From assembly GCF_008245005.1 (NCBI RefSeq), contig NZ_CP043427.1, positions 1,674,001-1,738,000 on the forward strand: a stretch of DNA of 64,000 nucleotides, read 5' to 3'. This stretch comes from Campylobacter sputorum subsp. sputorum. Its GTDB lineage: Bacteria; Campylobacterota; Campylobacteria; Campylobacterales; Campylobacteraceae. This document shows, piece by piece, positions 1 to 8,128 of this stretch. A model generated the notes under the pieces. The model had not been told where the DNA came from. It made no database searches and saw nothing but the letters and a program-made list of their open reading frames with translations. Positions within the stretch are counted from its first letter, which is position 1; each line of letters opens with the position of its first letter. The translations under genes and the position numbers were made by a program.

Positions 1-569
1 TAAATAGTGCAAATTTGGTGCCAAATAGTTACTTTTCATATCCATTTTTAGAAGGCAACAAAAGAGCAGATTTTTCAAAACGATTGGAGTTTTTAATCGC
101 AGGAGATGATCTTGGCGTTGTAAAAACCACACAAAAGTTAAGATACGCAAAAATTAGAATAAACGAAGAAACTTGCACTCTTTGTTTAAGTTGCGTTGGT
201 GCTTGTAATGTAGATGCATTGGTTGCTGATACAAAAGATAACTCTATTAAATTTAACCCCTCACTTTGCACAGCTTGTGGATATTGTACAATGAGTTGTG
301 CAGAAAAAGATACTATTTTTATAGATAGAGGAGAGATTGAGCTAAATCCAAGTTTTTATAGCTACACTACACTTGCAAAAGATGAACTCTTTAAATGCAT
401 CGAGTGTGGAAAAGAATTTGCAACCACAAAAGCAGTTCAAAAAGTGGCGAATATGATGGCTCCGATGTTTAAAGGCGATGAGTTTAAGACTAAAATGCTG
501 TATTGCTGTCCTGATTGCAAGGCAAAACTTACAATAATGAAACAATTTGAAGAAAGTAGGAAAATATGA
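1..569 (+). CDS. 4Fe-4S ferredoxin-like protein, 3' part
   Basis: This is the C-terminal part of an iron-sulfur protein. The frame is open back to the first base, so the true start lies to the left; the TTG at 15 is only an internal possibility. Two 4Fe-4S motifs are visible: CTLCLSCVGAC, then CTACGYCTMSC. A CIEC and a CC..C group follow and could bind a further cluster or zinc. There is no signal peptide in the part seen. It overlaps a TorD-type chaperone by 4 bases, a pairing typical of loci that mature or feed molybdoenzymes, formate dehydrogenase in particular in Campylobacter. Electron transfer is inferred; the partner enzyme is outside the window. Confidence 0.75.
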   Translation, partial: NSANLVPNSYFSYPFLEGNKRADFSKRLEFLIAGDDLGVVKTTQKLRYAKIRINEETCTLCLSCVGACNVDALVADTKDNSIKFNPSLCTACGYCTMSCAEKDTIFIDRGEIELNPSFYSYTTLAKDELFKCIECGKEFATTKAVQKVANMMAPMFKGDEFKTKMLYCCPDCKAKLTIMKQFEESRKI

Positions 570-1228
570 AAGATATTTTAAAAGCTAGATCGTATTACTA
601 TGAGTTTGCTTCATCGACGCTGTTTTTTAGCGAAAAAGAGAGTTTGTTTAAAAATATGCAAGAAAAAATAAAAGAACTTTCTAAATTTCCAATCACAGAT
701 GAAAATAAAACCGATTTTGAAGTGATGGCTAAATTTGATTTTTCTAAATTTAAAGATGAACAAAATGCAATGTTTTTTAGTCTATCTTACTCGAATGTAC
801 CAACCACAGCTAGTTTTTACGATGAAGGTAGAGACAATGGAAAAGCTAGACTTGATGTTATAAATATTATCAAAAAAAGTTCTTATAGAAGAGATGAAAA
901 AAAATGCGAAGAAGGCGAGGATTTTATAGGCTTTATCTTTGGCCTGATGGCTACATTTTTAAAAGATGAAGCAAACGAAAATAAACAAGAATTAAGCAGT
1001 GAACTTTTTAAAACTTCTATAAATAACTTTATAGATGAGTTTTTAGATATGTTAGAAAAATCAAAATACGCAGTTTTTTTCAAAGCTTATGTAAGTGTGA
1101 TGAGAAATTTTATATCCTTAGAAAGATCTCTTTTAGAAGTGCAAGAACCACCAAAAAAAGTATCACAAGCAGAAATTTCATTAAAAAAACAGTCTTATAT
1201 GGCTGAAATTATAAACAATGAGGATTGA
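566..1228 (+). CDS. TorD/DmsD-family molybdoenzyme chaperone
   Basis: This is a 220-residue all-helical cytoplasmic protein. The TorD family pattern is present in the middle: a Y-x-x-x-P turn followed by SFY (near residues 75-85), then an acidic EGEDFIGFIFGLMATFL stretch corresponding to the family's ExxDH region. Such chaperones bind the twin-arginine signal of a molybdopterin enzyme and hold it until the cofactor is inserted. The start is coupled to the upstream ferredoxin (ATGA overlap). Its client is probably the enzyme encoded with that ferredoxin rather than DmsA at 48212, which has its own chaperone gene, now broken. The family call is fairly sure; the client is inferred. Confidence 0.75.
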   Translation: MKDILKARSYYYEFASSTLFFSEKESLFKNMQEKIKELSKFPITDENKTDFEVMAKFDFSKFKDEQNAMFFSLSYSNVPTTASFYDEGRDNGKARLDVINIIKKSSYRRDEKKCEEGEDFIGFIFGLMATFLKDEANENKQELSSELFKTSINNFIDEFLDMLEKSKYAVFFKAYVSVMRNFISLERSLLEVQEPPKKVSQAEISLKKQSYMAEIINNED

Positions 1229-1371
1229 TGAATTTTCTACATTTTTATAAACTTTAAAAATAAATTTATATACACATAATTTATATAACTTTCTACCATA
1301 TATAAATTTGGCTACAAATAAATATAAATCATTTTAAATAAATATTTTGCTAATTTTAAGTTTTATTGAGT

Positions 1372-1411
1372 TACAATATGCTACTTTTTTACATTAATGA
1401 TTATAGATATC
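1372..1411 (+). promoter_or_regulatory. putative feo promoter with Fur-box-like site
   Basis: In the 216-base gap before feoA, TACAAT at 1372-1377 follows a T-rich run, the usual form of a Campylobacter sigma-70 promoter. Bases 1393-1411 match 13 of 19 positions of the classical Fur consensus (GATAATGATAATCATTATC), with TGAT and ATCA arms. A site just downstream of the expected transcription start suits Fur repression. The match was made by eye and is not a proof of binding. The rest of the gap shows nothing else. Confidence 0.4.
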
Positions 1412-1444
1412 AATTTTATTATATAACTATAAAAAGGATGGGTT

Positions 1445-1669
1445 ATGGGACTTGATTATTGTAAAAGTGGTGGTTTGTATAAAATAAAAAATGTTAATGC
1501 CGATGGGAAACTTTTTTATAAACTACTTGATATGGGCTTTATAAATGGCGCTAGCGTAGAAGTTATTAGAGAAGCCCCGCTTTATGATCCAATGGAACTT
1601 AAAATTCATAACTACCTAATTACTCTTAGAAAAAGCGAAGCAAGATTAATTGAGGTTGAAAAAGTATGA
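1445..1669 (+). CDS. feoA: FeoA, ferrous iron transport accessory protein
   Basis: FeoA is a small cytoplasmic SH3-like protein that assists the Fe(II) permease FeoB. The 74 residues show the family pattern: a start like CKSGGLYKIKNV, then LLDMGF followed by GASVEVIREAPLYDPM, and a closing segment like YLITLRKSEARLIEV. Length fits the family (about 75 residues). A Shine-Dalgarno AAGGATGGG precedes the ATG. It overlaps feoB by 4 bases, so the two are translationally coupled. Confidence 0.93.
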   Translation: MGLDYCKSGGLYKIKNVNADGKLFYKLLDMGFINGASVEVIREAPLYDPMELKIHNYLITLRKSEARLIEVEKV

Positions 1670-4194
1670 GTGAAATTCAAAGCTCTTTAGATGAAGTAAA
1701 AAAATCTAATAAAAAAAATGTGAAAATTGCATTAGCTGGGCAACCAAACTGCGGAAAATCAACAATTTTTAGTATGCTTAGCGGTATTCGCCAACACATT
1801 GCAAACTATCCGGGTGTTACCGTGGATAAAAAATCAGGATTTTTTTCATATAAAGACCTTGAAATAGAGATGGTGGATCTGCCCGGGACTTATTCTTTTA
1901 GTTCTTATTCGCTTGAAGAAAGAGTGGCAAAAGAATTTATCTTAAAAGAAGATCCGGATATTATTTTAAATGTTGTTGATGCTTCAAATTTAAAAAGAAA
2001 TTTATATCTAACTTTTCAGCTTTTAGAGATAGGCAAACCTGTTATTGTTATTTTAAATATGATAGATGTTGCTCAAAGAAGAGGCATTGAAATAAATGCT
2101 ACAAAAATTTCAGATATGCTAAAATGCCCTGTTGTTGTTGCAAGTGGTTTTAAAAAAATCGGAAAAAACGAAATTTTAAAAGCTATTGATGAAGTTTATA
2201 ATAAATTTTATAGCTACGAAGAATTTATGATAAATTATGAAGAATTAGAGCCTTTTATTGCAAAATTAGAAGGTGTAATTGATAATGATTATAATATAAA
2301 AAATAGATGGTTAGCTATAAAAGCACTTGAAAATGATAGCGTTGTTTATGATTTATTAAAAGATAAAAATGAAAGCTTTGAAAAGTTAGCAAAAAAAGAA
2401 ATAGGGCTTTTTAAAAAGACATTTAATAAAAATACAGAAAATTTTCTAGCTACTTTTAGATACGATTCAGCTGATATTGTAAGCTCAAACTGCACAAAAG
2501 AGACCAAAAAGGGAAAGGAAACTTTTACTGATAAAGTTGATAAAATAGTCTTAAATAGATGGCTGTCTTTTCCTATTTTGTTTTTAATAATAGTTGGAAT
2601 TTATCAACTCTCGATAGTTTTTGGCTATCATTTAACAAATTACACATGGCCACTTTTAGCAGCTTTAAAAAATTTTGTTACTGATATACTACCAGCTACT
2701 GATATAGCACATGTACCAATGATAACTGATCTTGGAATTTGGCTAATAAATAGCTTAAATGCACTTTTAAACTATTTACCAATATTTTTCATACTATTTG
2801 CATTAATAGCAATCCTTGAAGATGTTGGCTATATGCCTAGAATGGCGTTTATTTTAGATAGAGTGTTTAGAAAATTTGGACTTCACGGACAAAGCACACT
2901 GCCATTAGTTTTAGGTGGTGCGTTTGTAGGAGGATGTGCAGTTCCTGGCGTTATGGCTACAAAAGGAATCGCAGATGAAAGAGCTAGAATGGCAACTATT
3001 TTTACCGTTCCGCTTATGAACTGTCTTGCAAAAGTGCCATTTTATACACTGCTTTTAGGGGCATTTTTTAAAGAGCATATGAGCTTAGTTATGTTTTATA
3101 TCTCAACTATTACGATTTTTACAGCTCTTATAATTGCAAAAGTTTTAACTATGACACTTCTTAAAACAAGAGAGACTGCCCCATTTGTGATGGAGCTACC
3201 AGCTTATCATATGCCTACATTTAAAGGCGTTATTTTTAGAGCTTGTGAGAGAGTTTGGATTTATATCAAAAAAGTTTGCACCATTGTTTTAGCTGTTGCT
3301 ATTGTTCTTTTTGCCCTACTTCAATTTCCAGGACTTAATCATGAACAAAGAGTTGAGTTTAAAGCAAATGAGAATCAAATTTTAGCTACTTTTGATAAGA
3401 AAATCTCTAAAACAAAGTATTATGAGAATTTTAACACAAGAGAAAATATATCAGAACTTTTAAATTTTTATGACTCTTATAAAAGCAAAAAAATGGCTGG
3501 AAGCAAAGGTGTGGATGAAGATTTTAAAAAAGAAAACGAGCTATTTTACTCTATTATAAAACCATCAAGCGATGATAAAGACGCAAAACTCATAAATAAA
3601 GAGTTAAGAAAACTCTCAAAAGGTAGAGATAGGATTTTAAGAGAAGAAAAAAATATCCGCATAGAAAACTCACTGCTTGGTATGGCAGGTAGAGCTTTAG
3701 AGCCTGTTAGTCAGTTTGCGGGATTTGACTGGCGTATAAATGTGGCGTTTTTAAGCTCATTTGCTGCTAGGGAGTCTGCAGTTGCTACACTTGGAAGCAT
3801 TTATGAAACAGGAGCAAGTGAAAACGCACAAAGAGCTGAAGATATGATGGCTCAAAATAGTGGATATACACCACTTCATGCAGCCGCTATTATCATCTTT
3901 ATGCTTTTAACTCCTCCTTGTATTGCTACAATGGTTGTTGTAAAGCTTCAGATGAATAGCTATAAATGGATGCTTTTATCGCTATTTGTGCCATTTACAC
4001 TAGCTCTTATAATGGCAGCATTTGTATTTAGCATAGGAAATGCCTTAAATTTAAGTGGGCTAACTGCTATGAGCGGTTATTATGTGTGTATAGTTTTAAT
4101 AGCGTTAATTTTAGGATTAGTCCCAGAAAAACGCATAAATTGGCAAGGTGGATTAAAAATTAATAATAAATCAAATTTAAAGGAGAAAGAATGA
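1666..4194 (+). CDS. feoB: FeoB, ferrous iron permease
   Basis: FeoB is the inner-membrane Fe(II) transporter with a cytoplasmic G domain. The P-loop GQPNCGKST lies at residues 25-33, the switch II motif DLPG at 71-74 and NMID (G4) near 131. Helical spacer and transmembrane core follow, with Gate-type segments around GGAFVGGCAVPG and AARESAVATLG. The C-terminus is hydrophobic. At 842 residues it is longer than a typical FeoB (about 770); much of the excess is a charged loop at about residues 555-663 between membrane segments. It lies in a tight run with feoA (4-base overlap) and the small periplasmic gene downstream (4-base overlap), behind a Fur-box-like site. Confidence 0.95.
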   Translation: MSEIQSSLDEVKKSNKKNVKIALAGQPNCGKSTIFSMLSGIRQHIANYPGVTVDKKSGFFSYKDLEIEMVDLPGTYSFSSYSLEERVAKEFILKEDPDIILNVVDASNLKRNLYLTFQLLEIGKPVIVILNMIDVAQRRGIEINATKISDMLKCPVVVASGFKKIGKNEILKAIDEVYNKFYSYEEFMINYEELEPFIAKLEGVIDNDYNIKNRWLAIKALENDSVVYDLLKDKNESFEKLAKKEIGLFKKTFNKNTENFLATFRYDSADIVSSNCTKETKKGKETFTDKVDKIVLNRWLSFPILFLIIVGIYQLSIVFGYHLTNYTWPLLAALKNFVTDILPATDIAHVPMITDLGIWLINSLNALLNYLPIFFILFALIAILEDVGYMPRMAFILDRVFRKFGLHGQSTLPLVLGGAFVGGCAVPGVMATKGIADERARMATIFTVPLMNCLAKVPFYTLLLGAFFKEHMSLVMFYISTITIFTALIIAKVLTMTLLKTRETAPFVMELPAYHMPTFKGVIFRACERVWIYIKKVCTIVLAVAIVLFALLQFPGLNHEQRVEFKANENQILATFDKKISKTKYYENFNTRENISELLNFYDSYKSKKMAGSKGVDEDFKKENELFYSIIKPSSDDKDAKLINKELRKLSKGRDRILREEKNIRIENSLLGMAGRALEPVSQFAGFDWRINVAFLSSFAARESAVATLGSIYETGASENAQRAEDMMAQNSGYTPLHAAAIIIFMLLTPPCIATMVVVKLQMNSYKWMLLSLFVPFTLALIMAAFVFSIGNALNLSGLTAMSGYYVCIVLIALILGLVPEKRINWQGGLKINNKSNLKEKE

Positions 4195-4490
4195 AAAAAA
4201 TTATATTGGCTTTGGCATTTGCCATTAGTTCAATGTTTGCACACACTGCACTTATGAGTTGTTTTGATAATGGAGATGGCTCAATTACTTGCGAGGGTGG
4301 ATTTAGCGATGGAAGCACTGCAAAAGGTGTCAAATTTCATCTAATACAAGGAGGGAAAAGCGTTTTAGAAGAAACTTTCAATGAAGATAGTGAAGTTACT
4401 TTCAAAAAACCAAATGGTGATTTTGAGGTTCAGTTTGACGCAGGAGAAGGACATAAAGTAACTATAAAAAGCAAAGATATAGCAAAATAA
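4191..4490 (+). CDS. small periplasmic protein of the feo operon
   Basis: This is a 99-residue protein with a clear signal peptide; cleavage is expected after Ala17 in SSMFA|H, leaving His18 as the first mature residue. The mature part has two Cys (in MSCFDNGDGSITCEGG), which could form a disulfide, and a beta-rich pattern ending in a GHKVTIK strand. I do not recognise a named family, but the Asp/Gly segment DNGDGS is the kind that binds a divalent cation. It overlaps feoB by 4 bases and is followed 21 bases later by a second periplasmic protein with the same His-first mature end. A role in handling iron or another metal in the periplasm is inferred from this context. Confidence 0.7.
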   Translation: MKKIILALAFAISSMFAHTALMSCFDNGDGSITCEGGFSDGSTAKGVKFHLIQGGKSVLEETFNEDSEVTFKKPNGDFEVQFDAGEGHKVTIKSKDIAK

Positions 4491-4511
4491 ATTTAAAAAA
4501 AAGGACATTAA

Positions 4512-5330
4512 ATGAGAAAGATTATTATTTCAACAATCACAACAGCGGCTTTAGCTAGTTCAGCATTTGCACATTTTCAAATGGTTTATACGCCAGAAAG
4601 TGCATTAGAAAAACCAGATAACATTCCATTAAAAATAGTATTTAATCACCCTTTTGCCGATGAGCATACTATGGATATGGGATTAAATGCTAAAGGTGAA
4701 ATTAAACCGGTTGAAGATTTTTTTGTAATAAACAAAGAGAAAAAAACAGATCTTAAAAAAGATCTTAAAAATATAACTTTTAAAGGTAATTCAAACTCAG
4801 GCAAAGGCTATGAGAGTGAATATAAAGCTAGAAAAATGGGCGATCATGTATTTGTTTTAACTCCGGCACCTTATTATGAGAAAAATGAAGATGCATATAT
4901 ACAACAAATAACAAAAATGATAGTAAATGTTGCTGGTGCACCAACTGATTGGGATGCTGAACTTGGCTTAAAAGCTGAAATTGTTCCACTTACAAAACCT
5001 TATTCCATATGGGCAGGAAGCACATTTTCAGGAATTGTAAAAGGAAATGGAAAACCGATTCCATTTGCAGAAATTGAAGTTGAGTATTTAAACTACGATG
5101 TTGATATAAAGAAAAACGAAATGGGTAAAAAACCTCACGCTACTGCACCTCAAGATAGCTTTGTAACACTTACCATAAAAGCAGATCAAGATGGAAAATT
5201 TACATTTGGAATTCCAAAAGCCGGATGGTGGGGATTTGCAGCTCTTGGAGTGGGTCCTGATAAAAAACATGATGGCAAAGAACTAAGTCAAGACGCTGTT
5301 ATTTGGGTTCAAGCAAAAGATATGAAATAA
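4512..5330 (+). CDS. DUF4198-type periplasmic protein (NikK-like)
   Basis: This is a 272-residue secreted protein. A signal peptide ends SSAFA|H, so His21 would be the mature N-terminus, as is usual in DUF4198 proteins, which occur beside nickel/cobalt and other metal importers. The N-terminal half is a beta domain; the C-terminal half (about residues 165-270) has the repeating pattern of an Ig-like or carboxypeptidase-regulatory-like fold (FSGIVKGNGKPIPFAEIEVEY, then DQDGKFTFGIPKAGWWGF). It follows feoB and another small periplasmic gene, with Shine-Dalgarno AAAGGA. I infer periplasmic metal binding or delivery in the feo system; the metal is not shown by the sequence. Confidence 0.75.
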   Translation: MRKIIISTITTAALASSAFAHFQMVYTPESALEKPDNIPLKIVFNHPFADEHTMDMGLNAKGEIKPVEDFFVINKEKKTDLKKDLKNITFKGNSNSGKGYESEYKARKMGDHVFVLTPAPYYEKNEDAYIQQITKMIVNVAGAPTDWDAELGLKAEIVPLTKPYSIWAGSTFSGIVKGNGKPIPFAEIEVEYLNYDVDIKKNEMGKKPHATAPQDSFVTLTIKADQDGKFTFGIPKAGWWGFAALGVGPDKKHDGKELSQDAVIWVQAKDMK

Positions 5331-5334
5331 TTTT

Positions 5335-5353
5335 GGGGCATTTGCCCCTTTTT
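5335..5353 (+). terminator. rho-independent terminator or attenuator
   Basis: A GGGGC stem (5335-5339), an ATTT loop and a GCCCC arm (5344-5348) are followed by five T. It lies 5 bases after the stop of the DUF4198 gene and before the FeoB-associated peptide, so it probably reduces read-through from the feo genes into the regulator and ATPase genes downstream. Confidence 0.7.
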
Positions 5354-5371
5354 GTTAAAGAAGGATATATT

Positions 5372-5503
5372 ATGCAAATTTATGAAGCTATTATTTTAAT
5401 AGCATTAGCCGCTCTTGCTGGATATTATATATATAAAAAAACATTCAAAACAGGTGGTTGCGGTTGCGGTAAAAAAGATTGTTGCTCTAAGAAAAAACAT
5501 TAA
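5372..5503 (+). CDS. FeoB-associated Cys-rich membrane peptide
   Basis: This is a 43-residue peptide with one transmembrane helix (about residues 4-21) followed by a short basic tail rich in cysteine: GGCGCGKKDCCSKKKH. This is the pattern of the FeoB-associated Cys-rich family, small proteins found beside feoB in many bacteria. The ATG at 5372 is chosen because AAAGAAGG lies 7-14 bases before it; a longer reading from 5303 would run through the upstream terminator. It probably supports Fe(II) transport at the membrane. Confidence 0.75.
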   Translation: MQIYEAIILIALAALAGYYIYKKTFKTGGCGCGKKDCCSKKKH

Positions 5504-5530
5504 TTGTAGTTTTGTAATAAATTTGGAGGT

Positions 5531-5962
5531 ATGATGGGTAATGAAGCGGTATTTAACAATTTCTTAAATATAATTTTAAGCAAAAAAGCTAAAAATTCAA
5601 TCCCAAGGAAAGAAATTCTAAAAATACTTTTTTACAACAAGCATATAAGCATAAATGAAATTCAAAAAATATATAAAAATACGCACAAAAAACAAGTAAG
5701 TATAAGCACTATTTACAACACACTAAATTTATTAAAAAAATACAATCTACTAACCATAATAAAATCTAAAAATTCTACTAAATATGAGATGAATATACAT
5801 CTAAACCATGACCATTTAATTTGCAAAAAATGCGGAAAAATAATTGAATTTAAAGATGAAGTTTTACAAAATTTACAAAAAGGAATCTCAAAGAAATATG
5901 ATTTTATAATACAAGGACATATTTTATCACTAGAAGGAATTTGCGACAAATGCAAGAAATAG
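5531..5962 (+). CDS. Fur-family transcriptional regulator
   Basis: This is a 143-residue DNA-binding protein. The N-terminal half is a winged helix with the recognition segment QVSISTIYNTLNLL. The C-terminal half carries the Fur metal motif HLNHDHLICKKCGKIIEF and a second Cys pair CDKC near the end, so both structural-zinc CxxC pairs are present. GGAGG lies 1 base before the ATG at 5531 and 4 bases before a second ATG at 5534, so the second Met may be the real start. It overlaps the next ATPase gene by 13 bases. Whether it is Fur proper, PerR or Zur cannot be told from sequence; position between feo and an iron-storage-like cluster suggests it senses iron. Confidence 0.85.
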   Translation: MMGNEAVFNNFLNIILSKKAKNSIPRKEILKILFYNKHISINEIQKIYKNTHKKQVSISTIYNTLNLLKKYNLLTIIKSKNSTKYEMNIHLNHDHLICKKCGKIIEFKDEVLQNLQKGISKKYDFIIQGHILSLEGICDKCKK

Positions 5963-8052
5963 CCATAAAATCTAACATAAAAAATAGAACTAGACTTAAA
6001 TCACATCTTTTTACATTGCAAAATTTTGAGCTAATAAAAGAAGTTCTAAATTTAAAAATAATTTCAATAAGGCTAAATGAAATTTGTAATAGCATTATCA
6101 TAAATTATGATAATCAAAAAATCACACTTGAAGAAATCCTTAAACTTATACAAAAAAGTTTGGATTTACCAAAAAAAGAGCCAGTAAACAAACAAAATTA
6201 CTGCACAAAAGCTTGTAATCCATGTCATTTAGCTTCAACTACAAAAACTTTTAAACAAAGAATCAAGCAATTTGCTTTTTTAAGCGGTGTAGCAGCATTT
6301 GTTTTTATAAAAGAACACATATTGCTTACTGCATTTTCCCCGATAAGTGCGCTTGCTTTAGTAGGGCTTAGTTTATATATGGCAAAACCGCTTTTAAATG
6401 AAGCACTAAATGACATAAAAAACAGAAATTTTAGCCTAGAAAGCTTTATGGCTTTTTCACTTATTTTGGCAATTTTTGGTGGCGAAATTGGCGCAGCATT
6501 TGAAGTAATTTATATCTTAACAGGCTCTCGTCTTTTTGAAGAATACACAGCAAACCTGTCTCGTGTAGAGATAAGAAATTTAATCAAGATGGATGTTAAT
6601 AAACTCTATGTTTTAAGAGAAGATATTGAAGTTGAGATTGATTTAAAAGACGCAAAAAACGGTGATATAGCAGTTTTTGTAAGTGGAGAGAAAATTTGTG
6701 TTGATGGAGTTATAGTAAAAGGCGAAGCTTTGATAAATGAAGCTTTGATAAATGGAAGAAGCGAAAGTGTGCTAAAAAAACAAGGGGATAATGTTTTTGC
6801 AAATACAAATGTTGAAAATGGTAGAGTGTTTGTAAAAATCAAAGCCCTAGGTAATGAAACTTATATTGCAAGAGTGATTAATGAAGTTGAAAAATCCCTA
6901 AATCTAAAATCAGAAAGTGAAGTAACTGCTGACTTGCTTGCAAAAAAAGTCTTAAAAATAGGTTCATTTATGACACTTGGCACACTTTTATTAACAGCGT
7001 CTTTTACAAATGCTTTTAGCGTGATGATTATCATGAGTTGCCCATGTGCTACCATCTTAGCAGCAAGTTCAGCCATTAGCTCAGCAATAGCAAGTGCTGC
7101 AAGAAATAGCATTTTGATAAAAGGTGGAGAGTATTTAGAAAATTTTAGCCGTTCAAATGTGTTTTGTTTCGATAAAACCGGAACTCTTACTACAGGAATT
7201 CCAGTAGTTGCCTCATATCAAACTAATATAAATGAGTATGAATTTTTTCAAATTTTAGCAAATTTAGAGTATAAAAATACTCATCCGGTAGCAAAAGCAA
7301 TTATAAATTTTTGCAAAGAAAAAAACATTAAACCAAATACAAAAAACATAACAAAAAATGAAATAGGTTTGGGAGTAAGCGGGGAATTTGAAGGGAATTT
7401 ATATCTGCTTGGAAATTTAAAATTTATGAAAAACAACTCAGTTATAATAAATACAAAAGAAAATAAAGCTTTTACAAATATATATTTAGCTAGAAATGGA
7501 AAATTTATCGGATTTTTAAGCCTTAGCCACGAAGTTAGAGAAGGCACAAAAGAGATGCTAAAAGAACTCAAAAACAGAGGTGTTAAAAAGTTAGTTTTAC
7601 TAACAGGCGATGATGAACTGGTTTCTAAAGAATTTGCAAAAGATCTCAATTTTGATGAAGTTTATTATGATTTAATGCCAGATGAAAAAGCAAAAATCAT
7701 TGAAAATTTAACTAAAAAAGACAGTGTTGTAATGATAGGAGATGGCGTAAATGACACACTTGCTATGAGTAAAGCAAATGTTAGTGTTTCTTTTGCAAGT
7801 GGCGGAAGTAAAGCAGCTGTTGAAGTCTCAAACATAGCTATAACAAACTCGGATCCAAAAGATATTATAAAACTTTATGATTTAAGTAAATTTGCTCTAA
7901 AAGTTGCAAATCAAAACTACAAAATAGGCACATCTACAAATATTTTTGGTTCCATTTTAGCAATGTTTGGTTTAATGAGTCCAGCTGGTGCTGGACTAAT
8001 CCATATAGCTCATACATCAGCCATAATTGCAAATTCAAATAGAGTTAAATAA
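5950..8052 (+). CDS. P1B-type metal ATPase with degenerate actuator motif
   Basis: This is a 700-residue heavy-metal P-type ATPase. The ATG at 5950 is preferred over the TTG at 5941. An N-terminal HMA-like domain (about residues 1-75) contains NRTR at 12-15 and is followed by a CTKACNPC cysteine group. Membrane segments surround a C364-P-C366 motif. The phosphorylation site D408 (DKTGTLT), the nucleotide-domain HP (NTHPVAKA), TGDD and the hinge GDGVND at 597 are intact. The actuator motif TGES reads NGRS at 268-271, so the dephosphorylating glutamate is arginine. CPC fits Cu+/Zn2+/Cd2+ pumps in general, but the genomic context is iron. It may be a slow or regulatory ATPase. Confidence 0.85.
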   Translation: MQEIAIKSNIKNRTRLKSHLFTLQNFELIKEVLNLKIISIRLNEICNSIIINYDNQKITLEEILKLIQKSLDLPKKEPVNKQNYCTKACNPCHLASTTKTFKQRIKQFAFLSGVAAFVFIKEHILLTAFSPISALALVGLSLYMAKPLLNEALNDIKNRNFSLESFMAFSLILAIFGGEIGAAFEVIYILTGSRLFEEYTANLSRVEIRNLIKMDVNKLYVLREDIEVEIDLKDAKNGDIAVFVSGEKICVDGVIVKGEALINEALINGRSESVLKKQGDNVFANTNVENGRVFVKIKALGNETYIARVINEVEKSLNLKSESEVTADLLAKKVLKIGSFMTLGTLLLTASFTNAFSVMIIMSCPCATILAASSAISSAIASAARNSILIKGGEYLENFSRSNVFCFDKTGTLTTGIPVVASYQTNINEYEFFQILANLEYKNTHPVAKAIINFCKEKNIKPNTKNITKNEIGLGVSGEFEGNLYLLGNLKFMKNNSVIINTKENKAFTNIYLARNGKFIGFLSLSHEVREGTKEMLKELKNRGVKKLVLLTGDDELVSKEFAKDLNFDEVYYDLMPDEKAKIIENLTKKDSVVMIGDGVNDTLAMSKANVSVSFASGGSKAAVEVSNIAITNSDPKDIIKLYDLSKFALKVANQNYKIGTSTNIFGSILAMFGLMSPAGAGLIHIAHTSAIIANSNRVK

Positions 8053-8110
8053 TAATGATTTTCAAATGAAATTAAGCTTATATTGATAATTAAATAAGCA
8101 TAATCAATAT
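8051..8110 (+). promoter_or_regulatory. putative operator region before the second half of the cluster
   Basis: In the 76-base gap after the first ATPase, bases 8051-8069 match 11 of 19 positions of the Fur consensus, mainly the AATAATGAT half. An inverted repeat follows: ATATTGAT at 8080-8087 and ATCAATAT at 8103-8110, separated by 15 bases. The next gene starts at 8129 behind AAGGAAA. A separate, metal-controlled promoter for the following genes is likely, but no clear -10 box stands out. Confidence 0.35.
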
Positions 8111-8128
8111 TACAAAATAAGGAAAATT

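Noticed and set aside
15-569. TTG at 15 as the true start of the ferredoxin gene
   Set aside because: The frame is open to the window edge and no Shine-Dalgarno precedes it; the gene is cut by the window.
5303-5371. Longer N-terminus for the FeoB-associated peptide
   Set aside because: It would translate through a terminator hairpin and lacks a ribosome site; the ATG at 5372 has one.
6724-6753. 15-base tandem repeat (GAAGCTTTGATAAAT twice) in the first ATPase
   Set aside because: It encodes GEALINEALIN, which aligns without gaps to the normal GEAxINEAxxTG stretch of P-type ATPases; the likeness is natural and not an insertion.
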